A program made the translations under genes and the position numbers. Below the pieces are notes generated by a model. It did not search any database, was not told the origin of the DNA, and was given only the letters and a program-made list of their open reading frames with translations. A stretch of DNA of 41,883 bases from Anaerolineae bacterium (GTDB lineage Bacteria; Chloroflexota; Anaerolineae; UBA4142; SHND01): positions 1 through 41,883 of the forward strand of contig JADZCJ010000088.1 in the NCBI GenBank assembly GCA_020851635.1, written 5' to 3'. Shown in pieces: positions 7,763 to 15,042 of the stretch. Every line of letters starts with the position of its first letter. Within the stretch, counting starts at the first letter, position 1.

Positions 7763-7970
7763 CGATAGGGTCACGGTTCGGAATGCAGTGGCATTATTCG
7801 TTCAGTACTTTGGCACGACGCTTTTCGCTCGAAACAGCGCCAATGCGCCCAATCTCGCACATTGCGAGTGGACGCTGGCGTTTTCTTTTTCCCCTTGCAA
7901 TTCACCCAACTAGACCTCGCTCCGGTCTCACTAATCCCTAATCCCAACACGAAAGGAGGTGATCCCCCGA
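7763..7970 (+). promoter_or_regulatory. Long 5' leader of the cold-shock mRNA
   Basis: This stretch between the predicted start site and the coding region holds no credible gene. It ends in AAAGGAGGTGATC (7952-7964), which is complementary to nearly the whole anti-Shine-Dalgarno tail of 16S rRNA. Long structured leaders are the known site of cold control in cspA-type mRNAs. The fold was not computed here. Confidence 0.5.
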
Positions 7971-8189
7971 ATGGACAACCGCATTACCGGCACTGTCAAA
8001 TGGTTCAACGCCGCCAAGGGCTATGGTTTCATCGCTCACGGCAACGGCGATCAAAAGGACGTCTTTGTTCATTACTCTGCCATCACGATGGATGGCTATC
8101 GCGCGCTTGCTGAAGGCGACAAGGTAGAATTCACGATCGTCGAAGGCGCAAAAGGACCACAGGCAGAAAACGTATCCAAATTGTCTTAA
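7971..8189 (+). CDS. Cold-shock domain protein (CspA family)
   Basis: A 72-residue single cold-shock domain. RNP1-type KGYGFIAHG and RNP2-type VFVHYSAI, preceded by [12 protein letters not shown], are diagnostic. The protein binds single-stranded RNA and DNA and works as an RNA chaperone. The ATG at 7971 is preferred over an upstream start because the very strong ribosome-binding site AAAGGAGGTGATC ends six bases before it. Monocistronic: its own promoter, long leader and terminator are visible. Confidence 0.95.
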   Translation: MDNRITGTVKWFNAAKGYGFIAHGNGDQKDVFVHYSAITMDGYRALAEGDKVEFTIVEGAKGPQAENVSKLS

Positions 8190-8215
8190 TCCTTCTGTCA
8201 GCAGCCAAATCATTG

Positions 8216-8248
8216 CAGGCGCGGTGAATACCGCGCCTGTCTTTTTTT
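8216..8248 (+). terminator. Intrinsic terminator of the cold-shock gene
   Basis: CAGGCGCGGT (8216-8225), GAAT loop, ACCGCGCCTG (8230-8239), then TCTTTTTTT. A perfect 10-bp GC-rich stem with a strong T tract. Confidence 0.92.
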
Positions 8249-8293
8249 CGTCAATCGAACACCTCGCGTCACCAAAACCGGCCCGCGCGTTTG

Positions 8294-8335
8294 AAAAAAA
8301 ATGCCCCATCTCAAATCGGCGATTCGGGATGGGGC
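8294..8335 (-). terminator. Intrinsic terminator of the TPR/receiver operon
   Basis: On the minus strand GCCCCATC (8335-8328) pairs with GATGGGGC (8310-8303) across a loop that itself contains CGAATCGCCGATTTG-type partial pairing. An eight-base T run (8301-8294) follows. It lies 16 bases after the TPR gene stop. Confidence 0.85.
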
Positions 8336-8350
8336 GCAGGTCTGGTTGCT

Positions 8351-9202
8351 TTATTGCAGTAGAACAAGCACAATGCCGAGGATAAAGAGGACGACGACGA
8401 CAGCGAGGAGAATAAACATCAGCTTGCGCATGCCCGTTTGATTGGTCGCGGCGGTCGCGTGCAGGTCGTTCAAGTCGGCGGTTTGTGGGGGGGGCGCATT
8501 TTTTGCGGCAGATTGGTCGGGGACCTGGGCGCGTAATTTCCGCAATCGCTCCATCGCGGCAGTTTCTTCCGCCGAGGGTTGCGCGTTGGTGAGAGGTTGA
8601 GTCAAAGCGGGACGCGTGGTCAACGAATCGAGCGGGACAAAAGTCGCATGCTGGGCAGTGTTGACATCCTCCGCGTCAGCGGGAAGATTGACGGTGAGCA
8701 GACCGGCACGCGCGCGCGCATCACGCGGGTTGGTTGCAAGCGCGCGATTCAAATAGTCGAGCCGCGCCTGCTCTTGAGCCGCCGTGCCTGCAAGCCACAC
8801 CAACGCATCGGTGGAGGACGAATCCAACTCGACCGCTCGTTCCAACAGGGTGTGTGCGCGCGAGTCCAGCCCGACTTGGGCAAATTCCTGCCCCAGCGCG
8901 ACCAGCAGAGGCGCATCACCCTTGACAGCCGATTGCACGCGTTGGTCCAGAGCGGCATCGAGCGTGCGACCGAGCGCCTGATTATTCTTGTCCAAAGCAG
9001 CAGCATACGCATAACTGACCAGCGCTTCGTCGGCAGAGACCGCAGTCTCGGCGCGCCCCTGCCAGGCAATGACTTGCTGCGGTCCGAGCTCGCTGGCGCG
9101 CGCGTAAAACTGATATGCCATTTCGGTGTCGCCCTGCGCGCGAGCAGTTTGCGCTCTGCCGAGCATTTCGGTTGGATCGTCCCAATTGGTGCTCAAGATC
9201 AA
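8351..9202 (-). CDS. TPR-repeat protein with a C-terminal membrane anchor
   Basis: Up to 283 residues. Helical repeats with TPR spacing (for example AYQFYARASELGPQQVIAWQGRAE near the N-terminus and RAVELDSSSTDALVWLAG mid-protein) point to a protein-binding scaffold. A Pro/Ala/Gln-rich linker follows. A single hydrophobic segment at the extreme C-terminus (KLMFILLAVVVVLFILG) makes it tail-anchored with the TPRs in the cytoplasm. The start is TTG at 9202, overlapping the TGA of the upstream gene; a TTG two codons later (9196) has better spacing to the AAGGAG site. The overlap implies translational coupling to the receiver/GAF/GGDEF gene, a likely partner. Confidence 0.75.
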   Translation of the reverse strand: MILSTNWDDPTEMLGRAQTARAQGDTEMAYQFYARASELGPQQVIAWQGRAETAVSADEALVSYAYAAALDKNNQALGRTLDAALDQRVQSAVKGDAPLLVALGQEFAQVGLDSRAHTLLERAVELDSSSTDALVWLAGTAAQEQARLDYLNRALATNPRDARARAGLLTVNLPADAEDVNTAQHATFVPLDSLTTRPALTQPLTNAQPSAEETAAMERLRKLRAQVPDQSAAKNAPPPQTADLNDLHATAATNQTGMRKLMFILLAVVVVLFILGIVLVLLQ

Positions 9203-10572
9203 GCTCCTTCCACGCGATTGCGCCCCGCGCGTTTGGCGGCGCGCAGTGCCTGGTCGCCAATGCCAAACAAATCAAAGACAGAGGAAATGCTGCTGCGGTA
9301 GGCGGCGACGCCAAAACTGGCAGTCACCTGCCAGATATCCTCCTGCGTGGGGACCTGGATCTCGGCGACCAACAGCCGCAGACGCTCTGCCACCGCGAGC
9401 CCATGCTCTTTTTGCGCCATCCACAGAGTGAATCCGATAGTATGCGGGCTTAGGCGTCCGACCAAATCAACCTTGCGAACGTGTTCGCGCACGGTGTGGG
9501 CAACGCGGCGCATCACCTGGTCCGTGTCCGCGGGTCCCAGTTCCAGATGCATCGCGCCAAACTCGTCAACGTCCATGACGACCGCGCACAGAGTCTGGTC
9601 AAAACGCCAGGCGCGGCGAAAATCGCGGTCCGCCAACTCGAAAAAATATTCCCGGCTAAAGAGACCCGTCACGGGGTCGCGTGGTTCGAGACGCTTGACC
9701 CGGGCGCTGAGCCGGGCGAGCTCGATGGCGATGGCAGCTTGCTGTGCCAGATCCTGAATCCCCGCCAGCATGGAATTGGAAAAAGTCTCCGGTGCCGGAG
9801 TCTGGTGCGCGATCGCGATGCCCATGATCTGGTCGTGGAACATGAGCGGAACGCCAAGCGTATTTTCGGTCAGTTCAGCATCATCTGACGACATCCACTG
9901 GAATGTTTTTACCGTCGCGATGCGCAAGGCAAACTTTTCGCCAACGCGGTTGGTATAGCTGCGCCCCGCCTCGACACGCGTGGTATAACCGTGTGAAGCG
10001 GTGAGATGCAATTGTCCGTCGTTGTGGGGCAAGAGCACAAAAGAGTGCGCCGCGCGCGAGAGTCGCGCAAACTCGACGGTGAATTGATTGAGCAGAGCAT
10101 TCAGGTCCTGGGCATGCGCGATGGCGTCCAAAAGACCCGCGCTCCTCGATTCACCCGGTAACATGGCGGCGGAAGGAGGGAGCGGCGCAAGGCGCGGGGT
10201 CGGCATTTGTCCGGCGGCGCGTTCGATCAAGATGGCGAGCCGGGTCAGGTCGTCCAGCGGCTTGACCAGATAATCAAATGCCCCTTCGCGCACGCCGTTT
10301 GCCGCCACGGCAATATTGTTGGCGTCCGCCAGGAGGATAACGGGCAGCGGATTCTTTTTTTCCTGCGCGGCTCTTAAAATCTGCAAGGCATCCTGTTTGG
10401 GCAAGCTGACATACGCGACCACCACATCCAGCGAGCCGTTTTGCATGTGAGCCAGTGCTTCATTCCCATCGGCGGCAGGGACAACAAAATAGCCCTGCTG
10501 CGTCAATACGCTTTGGGCTTGGAGTCGCACATTCGCGTCGCTGTCGGCAATAAGCACACGCAAACCCGCCAT
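9199..10572 (-). CDS. Receiver-GAF-GGDEF protein with degenerate signalling residues
   Basis: A 457-residue protein in three parts. The receiver-like domain (1-120) keeps the acidic pair D10/D12 and Lys 104 (LVKP), but Tyr 54 replaces the phosphoacceptor Asp, and the conserved Thr/Ser is Ala 82. A GAF-like sensor domain (about 145-290) follows. The GGDEF-like domain (about 297-450) keeps DPVTGLFSREYF and VMDVDEFG, but LSPHTIGF (374-381) replaces the GG(D/E)EF loop. Phosphorylation and cyclic-di-GMP synthesis are therefore unlikely. A role as a pseudo-enzyme or nucleotide-binding switch is an inference. It is the first gene of a two-gene operon with the TPR protein. Confidence 0.8.
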   Translation of the reverse strand: MAGLRVLIADSDANVRLQAQSVLTQQGYFVVPAADGNEALAHMQNGSLDVVVAYVSLPKQDALQILRAAQEKKNPLPVILLADANNIAVAANGVREGAFDYLVKPLDDLTRLAILIERAAGQMPTPRLAPLPPSAAMLPGESRSAGLLDAIAHAQDLNALLNQFTVEFARLSRAAHSFVLLPHNDGQLHLTASHGYTTRVEAGRSYTNRVGEKFALRIATVKTFQWMSSDDAELTENTLGVPLMFHDQIMGIAIAHQTPAPETFSNSMLAGIQDLAQQAAIAIELARLSARVKRLEPRDPVTGLFSREYFFELADRDFRRAWRFDQTLCAVVMDVDEFGAMHLELGPADTDQVMRRVAHTVREHVRKVDLVGRLSPHTIGFTLWMAQKEHGLAVAERLRLLVAEIQVPTQEDIWQVTASFGVAAYRSSISSVFDLFGIGDQALRAAKRAGRNRVEGA

Positions 10573-10661
10573 GGTCTGAAAATTATACTCGCTTTCAACC
10601 TCAGAGGAAATGCCAAGATAATTACAGTTCAGCGGCTAAATTTCATTGACACTCTGAAGAA

Positions 10662-11090
10662 ATGCCATTATCATCGTTCCCGTTCATGTCCCTCCTCTCC
10701 CGTTTGCCCCAAATCACGCTCATTGTCGCGCTTGTGACGTTTACGGTTTCGCTCTACCTGACCATCACCTCCGGCGTGGGTCTCTCGCAACCCACCAATC
10801 TGCTGTTCATTCTGGCACTGGCGCTTTCGGTCCTGTCCATGTTTCTCGCGCAGAATCCAAACAACGAGCGCGCCGCGCTCTTTTTTTGGGCAAGCGCGGG
10901 CGTGTGGGGCGCGACGGCGTATTCGAATTTTCAAATGCTCGGACTTTTTGCGCTGATCGTCGCGGTGGGAGCAGGGGTGAGCGCCTTTTTGATCGAACGC
11001 GAGAGCCGGATCTATTCTTTTGTAGGACCTGCGCTATTTATCGGAATTGCCTTTTCACTGGTTATCCTGTCAAATCTACTGACACGTTGA
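10662..11090 (+). CDS. Small polytopic membrane protein, function unknown
   Basis: 142 residues (or 134 from a Met at 10686) with about four membrane segments, roughly residues 18-36, 46-62, 72-90 and 92-140 with a short break at a charged turn (IERESR). No catalytic motif is seen and I do not recognise the family. The stop lies 4 bases before the surE start, so it is probably the first gene of a three-gene operon with surE and the Nudix gene. Confidence 0.65.
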   Translation: MPLSSFPFMSLLSRLPQITLIVALVTFTVSLYLTITSGVGLSQPTNLLFILALALSVLSMFLAQNPNNERAALFFWASAGVWGATAYSNFQMLGLFALIVAVGAGVSAFLIERESRIYSFVGPALFIGIAFSLVILSNLLTR

Positions 11091-11094
11091 AATT

Positions 11095-11904
11095 ATGCCT
11101 CGACCCTTAATCGTGTTGACAAATGACGACGGCGTCAAGTCGCCGGGTCTCCTGGCGGCGGCGCGGGCGCTGCGCGGGCTGGGTGAATTGATCGTCTGTG
11201 CCCCACGCCAACAACAATCCTCCTCCGGTCGGGCGTTTTATTGGAATCGGCGCCCCGCACAAAAATCCATCCTCAAAATCGGACGCCAGCAAATTCGAGC
11301 GTTTGCCGTTGATTCCTCGCCCGCGGTCTCGGTGCGCTACGGGCTGATGCTGGCGGTGCCGCGCCCGCCCGCGCTGGTCGTGAGCGGCATCAATTACGGC
11401 GAAAATCTCGGCAGCGGGCTTACGATCAGCGGCACGGTGGGCGCGGCGCTGGAGGCGGCGGCGACGGGCGTGCCTGCGATCGCGGTTTCGCTGGAAACCG
11501 CCAAAGAGTTTCACACAAGCCACAGCGACATGATTGATTTCACAACCGCGGCGCATTGGACGCGCTGGTTCGCGGAACGGATCCTTGCGCGCGCCTCGTC
11601 TGAAAACGCGCCGGTGGTAAATATCAACGTGCCGAGTAATGCGACAAGAGAGACAGACTGGCGTGTGACGCGCGCATCGCACCAGGCGTACTTTCGTTCT
11701 CTGGTCGCGAACGGCAAATTTGTGGGTTATGATGTGGTGATAGATGCCGAGACGCTCGAACGCGACTCGGATATTTACGCGCTGCATGTGGACCGTGTGG
11801 TTTCGGTGACACCGCTCACCTATGACCTCACGGCAAAGGTGAATCTCGAGACCTTTGGCAAAACCTTAAGCCGGAAACCCGATGACAAACAAGCGAGAAC
11901 TTGA
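11095..11904 (+). CDS. surE: 5'/3'-nucleotidase SurE
   Basis: A 269-residue protein with the SurE metal-binding start LTNDDG (8-13), the SGINYGENLG motif and the SGTVGAALEA active-site loop. SurE dephosphorylates nucleoside 5'- and 3'-monophosphates, and in some species exopolyphosphate, using a divalent metal. Length and motif order are normal. It overlaps the downstream Nudix gene by 23 bases and follows the small membrane protein gene by 4 bases, so the three are probably one transcript. Confidence 0.93.
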   Translation: MPRPLIVLTNDDGVKSPGLLAAARALRGLGELIVCAPRQQQSSSGRAFYWNRRPAQKSILKIGRQQIRAFAVDSSPAVSVRYGLMLAVPRPPALVVSGINYGENLGSGLTISGTVGAALEAAATGVPAIAVSLETAKEFHTSHSDMIDFTTAAHWTRWFAERILARASSENAPVVNINVPSNATRETDWRVTRASHQAYFRSLVANGKFVGYDVVIDAETLERDSDIYALHVDRVVSVTPLTYDLTAKVNLETFGKTLSRKPDDKQART

Positions 11905-12448
11905 CAAGCTGCGCCGACGCTTTGGAGAATTCGAACGAGTCTCTTTTGAGTTTCGCTCCATTTCCCCGCACTTTGGCGCGTGGGTGCAAAAACTGACCAA
12001 GCGACGCGGCGAAATCATACTGGTGGTGCCGCGCGGCAAGGGGCGTGTTTTGCTTCACACAAAACCTCACTATCCCGACAGCGTGTTTCGTTTGCCGACA
12101 GGCGGGATTCATCCCCGTGAGACGGCGCTGGATGCGGCACAACGCGAGGGGTTCGAAGAAATCGGGTTCAAACCAAAGAAACTAGAGCTGCTGGGCGTGT
12201 TGGACAATGTGTTTTGGCTGCCGGACCAAAAGCTGGTCTATCCGTCATTTGTTTTTCAGACCGAAAAATACACCGGCGAGCCAAGCCCAACCGATCCCGA
12301 TGAAGAGATTTCCGGTTTCCGTGACGCAGACATGCTGGAGCTAGAGACGATGGCGATTCTAATGACGAGTCTGCCCGCGGCGTGGAAAGATTGGGGTCGT
12401 TTCCGCGCCGCCCCCCACACCTGGTTGGTGAATCGCCAGCGCACGTAG
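11882..12448 (+). CDS. Nudix hydrolase
   Basis: A 188-residue protein with a full Nudix box: a Gly-Gly start followed by IHPRE, then TALDAAQ, REGFEEIGF, matching GX5EX7REUXEEXGU with Gly at the U position. It should hydrolyse a nucleoside diphosphate linked to some moiety; the substrate cannot be told. The N-terminal 40 residues are charged and helical. The pairing with SurE suggests nucleotide pool housekeeping. The stop codon TAG lies within the CGTAG edge of the following palindromic repeat. Confidence 0.87.
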   Translation: MTNKRELDKLRRRFGEFERVSFEFRSISPHFGAWVQKLTKRRGEIILVVPRGKGRVLLHTKPHYPDSVFRLPTGGIHPRETALDAAQREGFEEIGFKPKKLELLGVLDNVFWLPDQKLVYPSFVFQTEKYTGEPSPTDPDEEISGFRDADMLELETMAILMTSLPAAWKDWGRFRAAPHTWLVNRQRT

Positions 12449-12574
12449 AGACGCAATATCTTGCGTCTCGATTGGGTCTCTCGATTGCGTCTCTCGATTG
12501 CGTCTCGATTGCGTCTCTCGATTGCGTCTCTCTTTGCCGTAGGTAGAAACGCATTATCTTGCGTCTCTCTACGG
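12444..12574. repeat. Palindromic GAGACGCAA repeat with tandem expansion, copy 1
   Basis: It starts CGTAGAGACGCAA-TATC-TTGCGTCTC, a 9-bp stem with a 4-base loop. Several direct copies of the oligomer TCTCGATTGCG follow. It closes with a second palindrome edged by CTACGG (AAACGCA-TTATCT-TGCGTCT). Both outer edges read CGTAG outward-in, and these supply the TAG stops of the Nudix gene (12446-12448, plus) and the CorC-like gene (12569-12571, minus). It probably also acts as a bidirectional transcription end. A related copy lies at 16805-16919. Confidence 0.85.
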
Positions 12575-13906
12575 TTTGGATTTCTGCTCGTTCTTGTTGA
12601 GCAGAACCTGAACAATCCGGGGTCCTTGCATCTTGGAAACGGTGAGCTTGATATTCTCCAGGCGCACCGAGTCCCCTTCTTTGGGCACCCGCCCCATCCG
12701 GGTCAAAATCAGTCCCGCCAGCGTCTCATAATCATCCGATTCGGGCAGTTGGATGCCAAGCTGCATATTGGCTTCGTCCACGCCGAGCGCGGCGTTGGCT
12801 TCGAATTGTCCCTCGCTGAGCCGCCGCAACTGTGGCGTCGTGACCGCGAGCTCGTCGCTCACACTGCCGACTATTTCTTCGATCAATTCCTCGATAGTCA
12901 CCATCCCCGCCGTGCCGCCGTATTCGTCGAGCACGATCGCCATTTGCGCTTTGGCGCGCTGCATTTCACCAAACAATTGACCGATCACCTTGGTCGCAGG
13001 CACATAGAGCGGCGTGCGCATGATGGGCTTGATCGGTCCTGTGCTGTCGTTTGGAGTCTTTGCCAGTCCGCGAAGCACATCCTTGACCCAGACAAAGCCG
13101 ACGATATTGTCGAGCGAGCCGGAATAAACGGGAAAACGGCTGTGGCTCACCTGGGTAAACAGGTCAAGAAAATCCCGAATCGAAGCCGTGTCCTCGACGG
13201 CGCGAATGGCGGTGCGCGGAATCATCACTTCGCCAACCTGGGTATCGGCAAACTCGAATGCATTCTGGGCAAACTCGCGTTCGACCGGTTTCAATTCTCC
13301 GCTTTCGGTGCTGGCGCTGACGAGCATCTTTAATTCTTCGACCGAGTGAACGAGTTGATGCCCCGCGGGGCGATTCAACCCGACTCTCCGCAAAAGCCAG
13401 TTGCCTGTCCCGTTCAACGCCCAGATCGCGGGCCGAAAAATGTTTTCAAAAATAATCATCGGCGACGCGACGACGAGCGAGGTCTGTTCGGGATACCCAA
13501 GCGCGATGGATTTGGGCGCGAGCTCCCCAATCACAACGTGGAGAAAGGTGATGATTGAAAAAGCGATAATGGTCGAGATGACGGCGGCGGTCGTGTGTGA
13601 GATAAAGGATTCGGGCGCGAAACCAAACAGCGGCTCGATGAGATGGGCAATGGCGGGTTCGCCAATCCAGCCGAGAGCCAACGAGGCAATCGTAATGCCC
13701 AATTGCGTGGCGGCAATGAACCGGTCAGGGTCGTGGATGACGTGACGCACCGTTTTCGCGGTAAGATTGCCCTGGGTGACGAGTTCTTCGATTCGGGTTT
13801 TGCGTACGCTGACGAGCGCAAATTCGGCGGCGACAAAAAAAGCATTCGCGCCTATGAGGAGCGCCGCCATAGTCAGCAACAGGATATCAGTAAAGGTTTG
13901 ACTCAT
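12569..13906 (-). CDS. CorC/HlyC-family transporter-associated protein (CNNM + CBS pair)
   Basis: About 445 residues from ATG 13906, chosen for the upstream GGAGAAAGGG site; a longer frame to 13984 is less likely. The N-terminal DUF21/CNNM membrane domain has four hydrophobic segments and the ANAFFVAAEFALVSVRKTRI signature. Two CBS domains follow, with MIPRTAIRAVEDTAS and ARAKAQMAIVLDEYGGTAGMVT-type cores (the second about 290-330), then a C-terminal CorC_HlyC domain. Relatives are linked to Mg2+/Co2+ efflux and were formerly called hemolysins. It diverges from mevalonate kinase and converges with the Nudix gene. Confidence 0.9.
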   Translation of the reverse strand: MSQTFTDILLLTMAALLIGANAFFVAAEFALVSVRKTRIEELVTQGNLTAKTVRHVIHDPDRFIAATQLGITIASLALGWIGEPAIAHLIEPLFGFAPESFISHTTAAVISTIIAFSIITFLHVVIGELAPKSIALGYPEQTSLVVASPMIIFENIFRPAIWALNGTGNWLLRRVGLNRPAGHQLVHSVEELKMLVSASTESGELKPVEREFAQNAFEFADTQVGEVMIPRTAIRAVEDTASIRDFLDLFTQVSHSRFPVYSGSLDNIVGFVWVKDVLRGLAKTPNDSTGPIKPIMRTPLYVPATKVIGQLFGEMQRAKAQMAIVLDEYGGTAGMVTIEELIEEIVGSVSDELAVTTPQLRRLSEGQFEANAALGVDEANMQLGIQLPESDDYETLAGLILTRMGRVPKEGDSVRLENIKLTVSKMQGPRIVQVLLNKNEQKSKP

Positions 13907-14088
13907 GGACCCTTTCTCCTCGATGTTTGTCTCGGAAACGCCAACAGGATGAGCGGCGCGATGCGCTTGAACAGAGCGCACCATGCTTGCCGAGCAAGCA
14001 TCTCACGCCGAACCCATCTTGCTGTCGTTTGAAAATGATTCGAGGATTATTTGCAAATCGCCATTTATTCTACTACAGTATCAAGACC

Positions 14089-15030
14089 ATGAGCGTTGGC
14101 ACGGCGTGCGGCAAGATTATTCTGTTTGGCGAGCATGCGGTTGTCTATGGACGACCCGCGCTTGCCGTTCCCTTTTCAGAGCTACGGGCGAGCGTGACCG
14201 TCAAGGCGCGGACCGGTCAAGGCATTGTCATTCGCGCGCGCGATTTGGGGCGCGAGATTTTGGTCGGGGACACAGCGCGCGATGACGCGCTGGCAGCCAT
14301 CACCCGGTTGACACTGGACAAACTCGGCAAGAGCGACAACCTGGAGCTGGAGGTTTCTTCCGAAATTCCGCTCGCGAGCGGTTTCGGCAGCGGCGCCGCC
14401 ATCTCGACTGCCATTGTGCGGGCATTGGCAAGCTATTTCAACAGCTCGCTGACGCCCGATGAAATTTCGACGCTTGTATTCGAGACAGAAAAACTGTATC
14501 ACGGCACGCCCAGTGGGATTGATAATACGGTGATTGCCTACGAGCAAGCCATTCGCTTTGTGCGGCGTCCAATCGGCGAGCATGAGATTCTACCCATTCA
14601 TATCGCGCGCCCGTTCACGCTCCTGATTGCGGATACCGGGATCGCGAGTCCCACCAAAGTGACGGTGGGTGACGTGCGTCAAGGTTGGGAGCGGGACCCT
14701 GAGCGTTATGAAAGGGTTTTTGATGCGATTGGAGCGATTGTGTCAGAGGCGCAGGACGCGCTGGCGCACGGCGAGAACGCGCAGCTGGGTGAATTGATGC
14801 GGCGCAATCATCAAGCACTGCGCGCGCTGGGCGTTTCATCCGACGAGATCGAACGCTTGATCGCGGCGGGTTCGAGGGCAGGCGCGAGCGGCGCCAAGCT
14901 TTCGGGCGGAGGACGCGGGGGGAATGTGCTCTTTTTCGTCGAGGCGGACGAGGCGAACGTTGTCCGGGCGGCGGTCTTGCGCGCGGGCGCGGCTAGGGTG
15001 ATTGTGACGGTGATTGGAGAAAAAGCGTAA
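14089..15030 (+). CDS. mvk: Mevalonate kinase (GHMP family)
   Basis: 313 residues from ATG 14089. GHMP motif 1 is KIILFGEHAVVYGRPA, motif 2 is PLASGFGSGAAIST with the ATP-binding loop, and motif 3 is GAKLSGGGRGGNV. The TPSGIDNTV segment is characteristic of mevalonate kinases. The enzyme phosphorylates mevalonate in the mevalonate route to isoprenoids, unusual among bacteria but known in several phyla, including some Chloroflexota. The start was set by alignment of the kinase N-terminus; no Shine-Dalgarno is visible, so the message may be leaderless. The other mevalonate genes are not in the window. Confidence 0.9.
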   Translation: MSVGTACGKIILFGEHAVVYGRPALAVPFSELRASVTVKARTGQGIVIRARDLGREILVGDTARDDALAAITRLTLDKLGKSDNLELEVSSEIPLASGFGSGAAISTAIVRALASYFNSSLTPDEISTLVFETEKLYHGTPSGIDNTVIAYEQAIRFVRRPIGEHEILPIHIARPFTLLIADTGIASPTKVTVGDVRQGWERDPERYERVFDAIGAIVSEAQDALAHGENAQLGELMRRNHQALRALGVSSDEIERLIAAGSRAGASGAKLSGGGRGGNVLFFVEADEANVVRAAVLRAGAARVIVTVIGEKA

Positions 15031-15042
15031 AAGCGGGGAGAG

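Noticed and set aside
12444-12574. Possible CRISPR array
   Set aside because: Units are 9-12 bases, directly abutting, without unique spacers; the head is a palindromic intergenic element. No cas genes are near.
13927-14088. N-terminal extension of mevalonate kinase
   Set aside because: It would add 54 residues without family counterpart, crossing the divergent promoter region.
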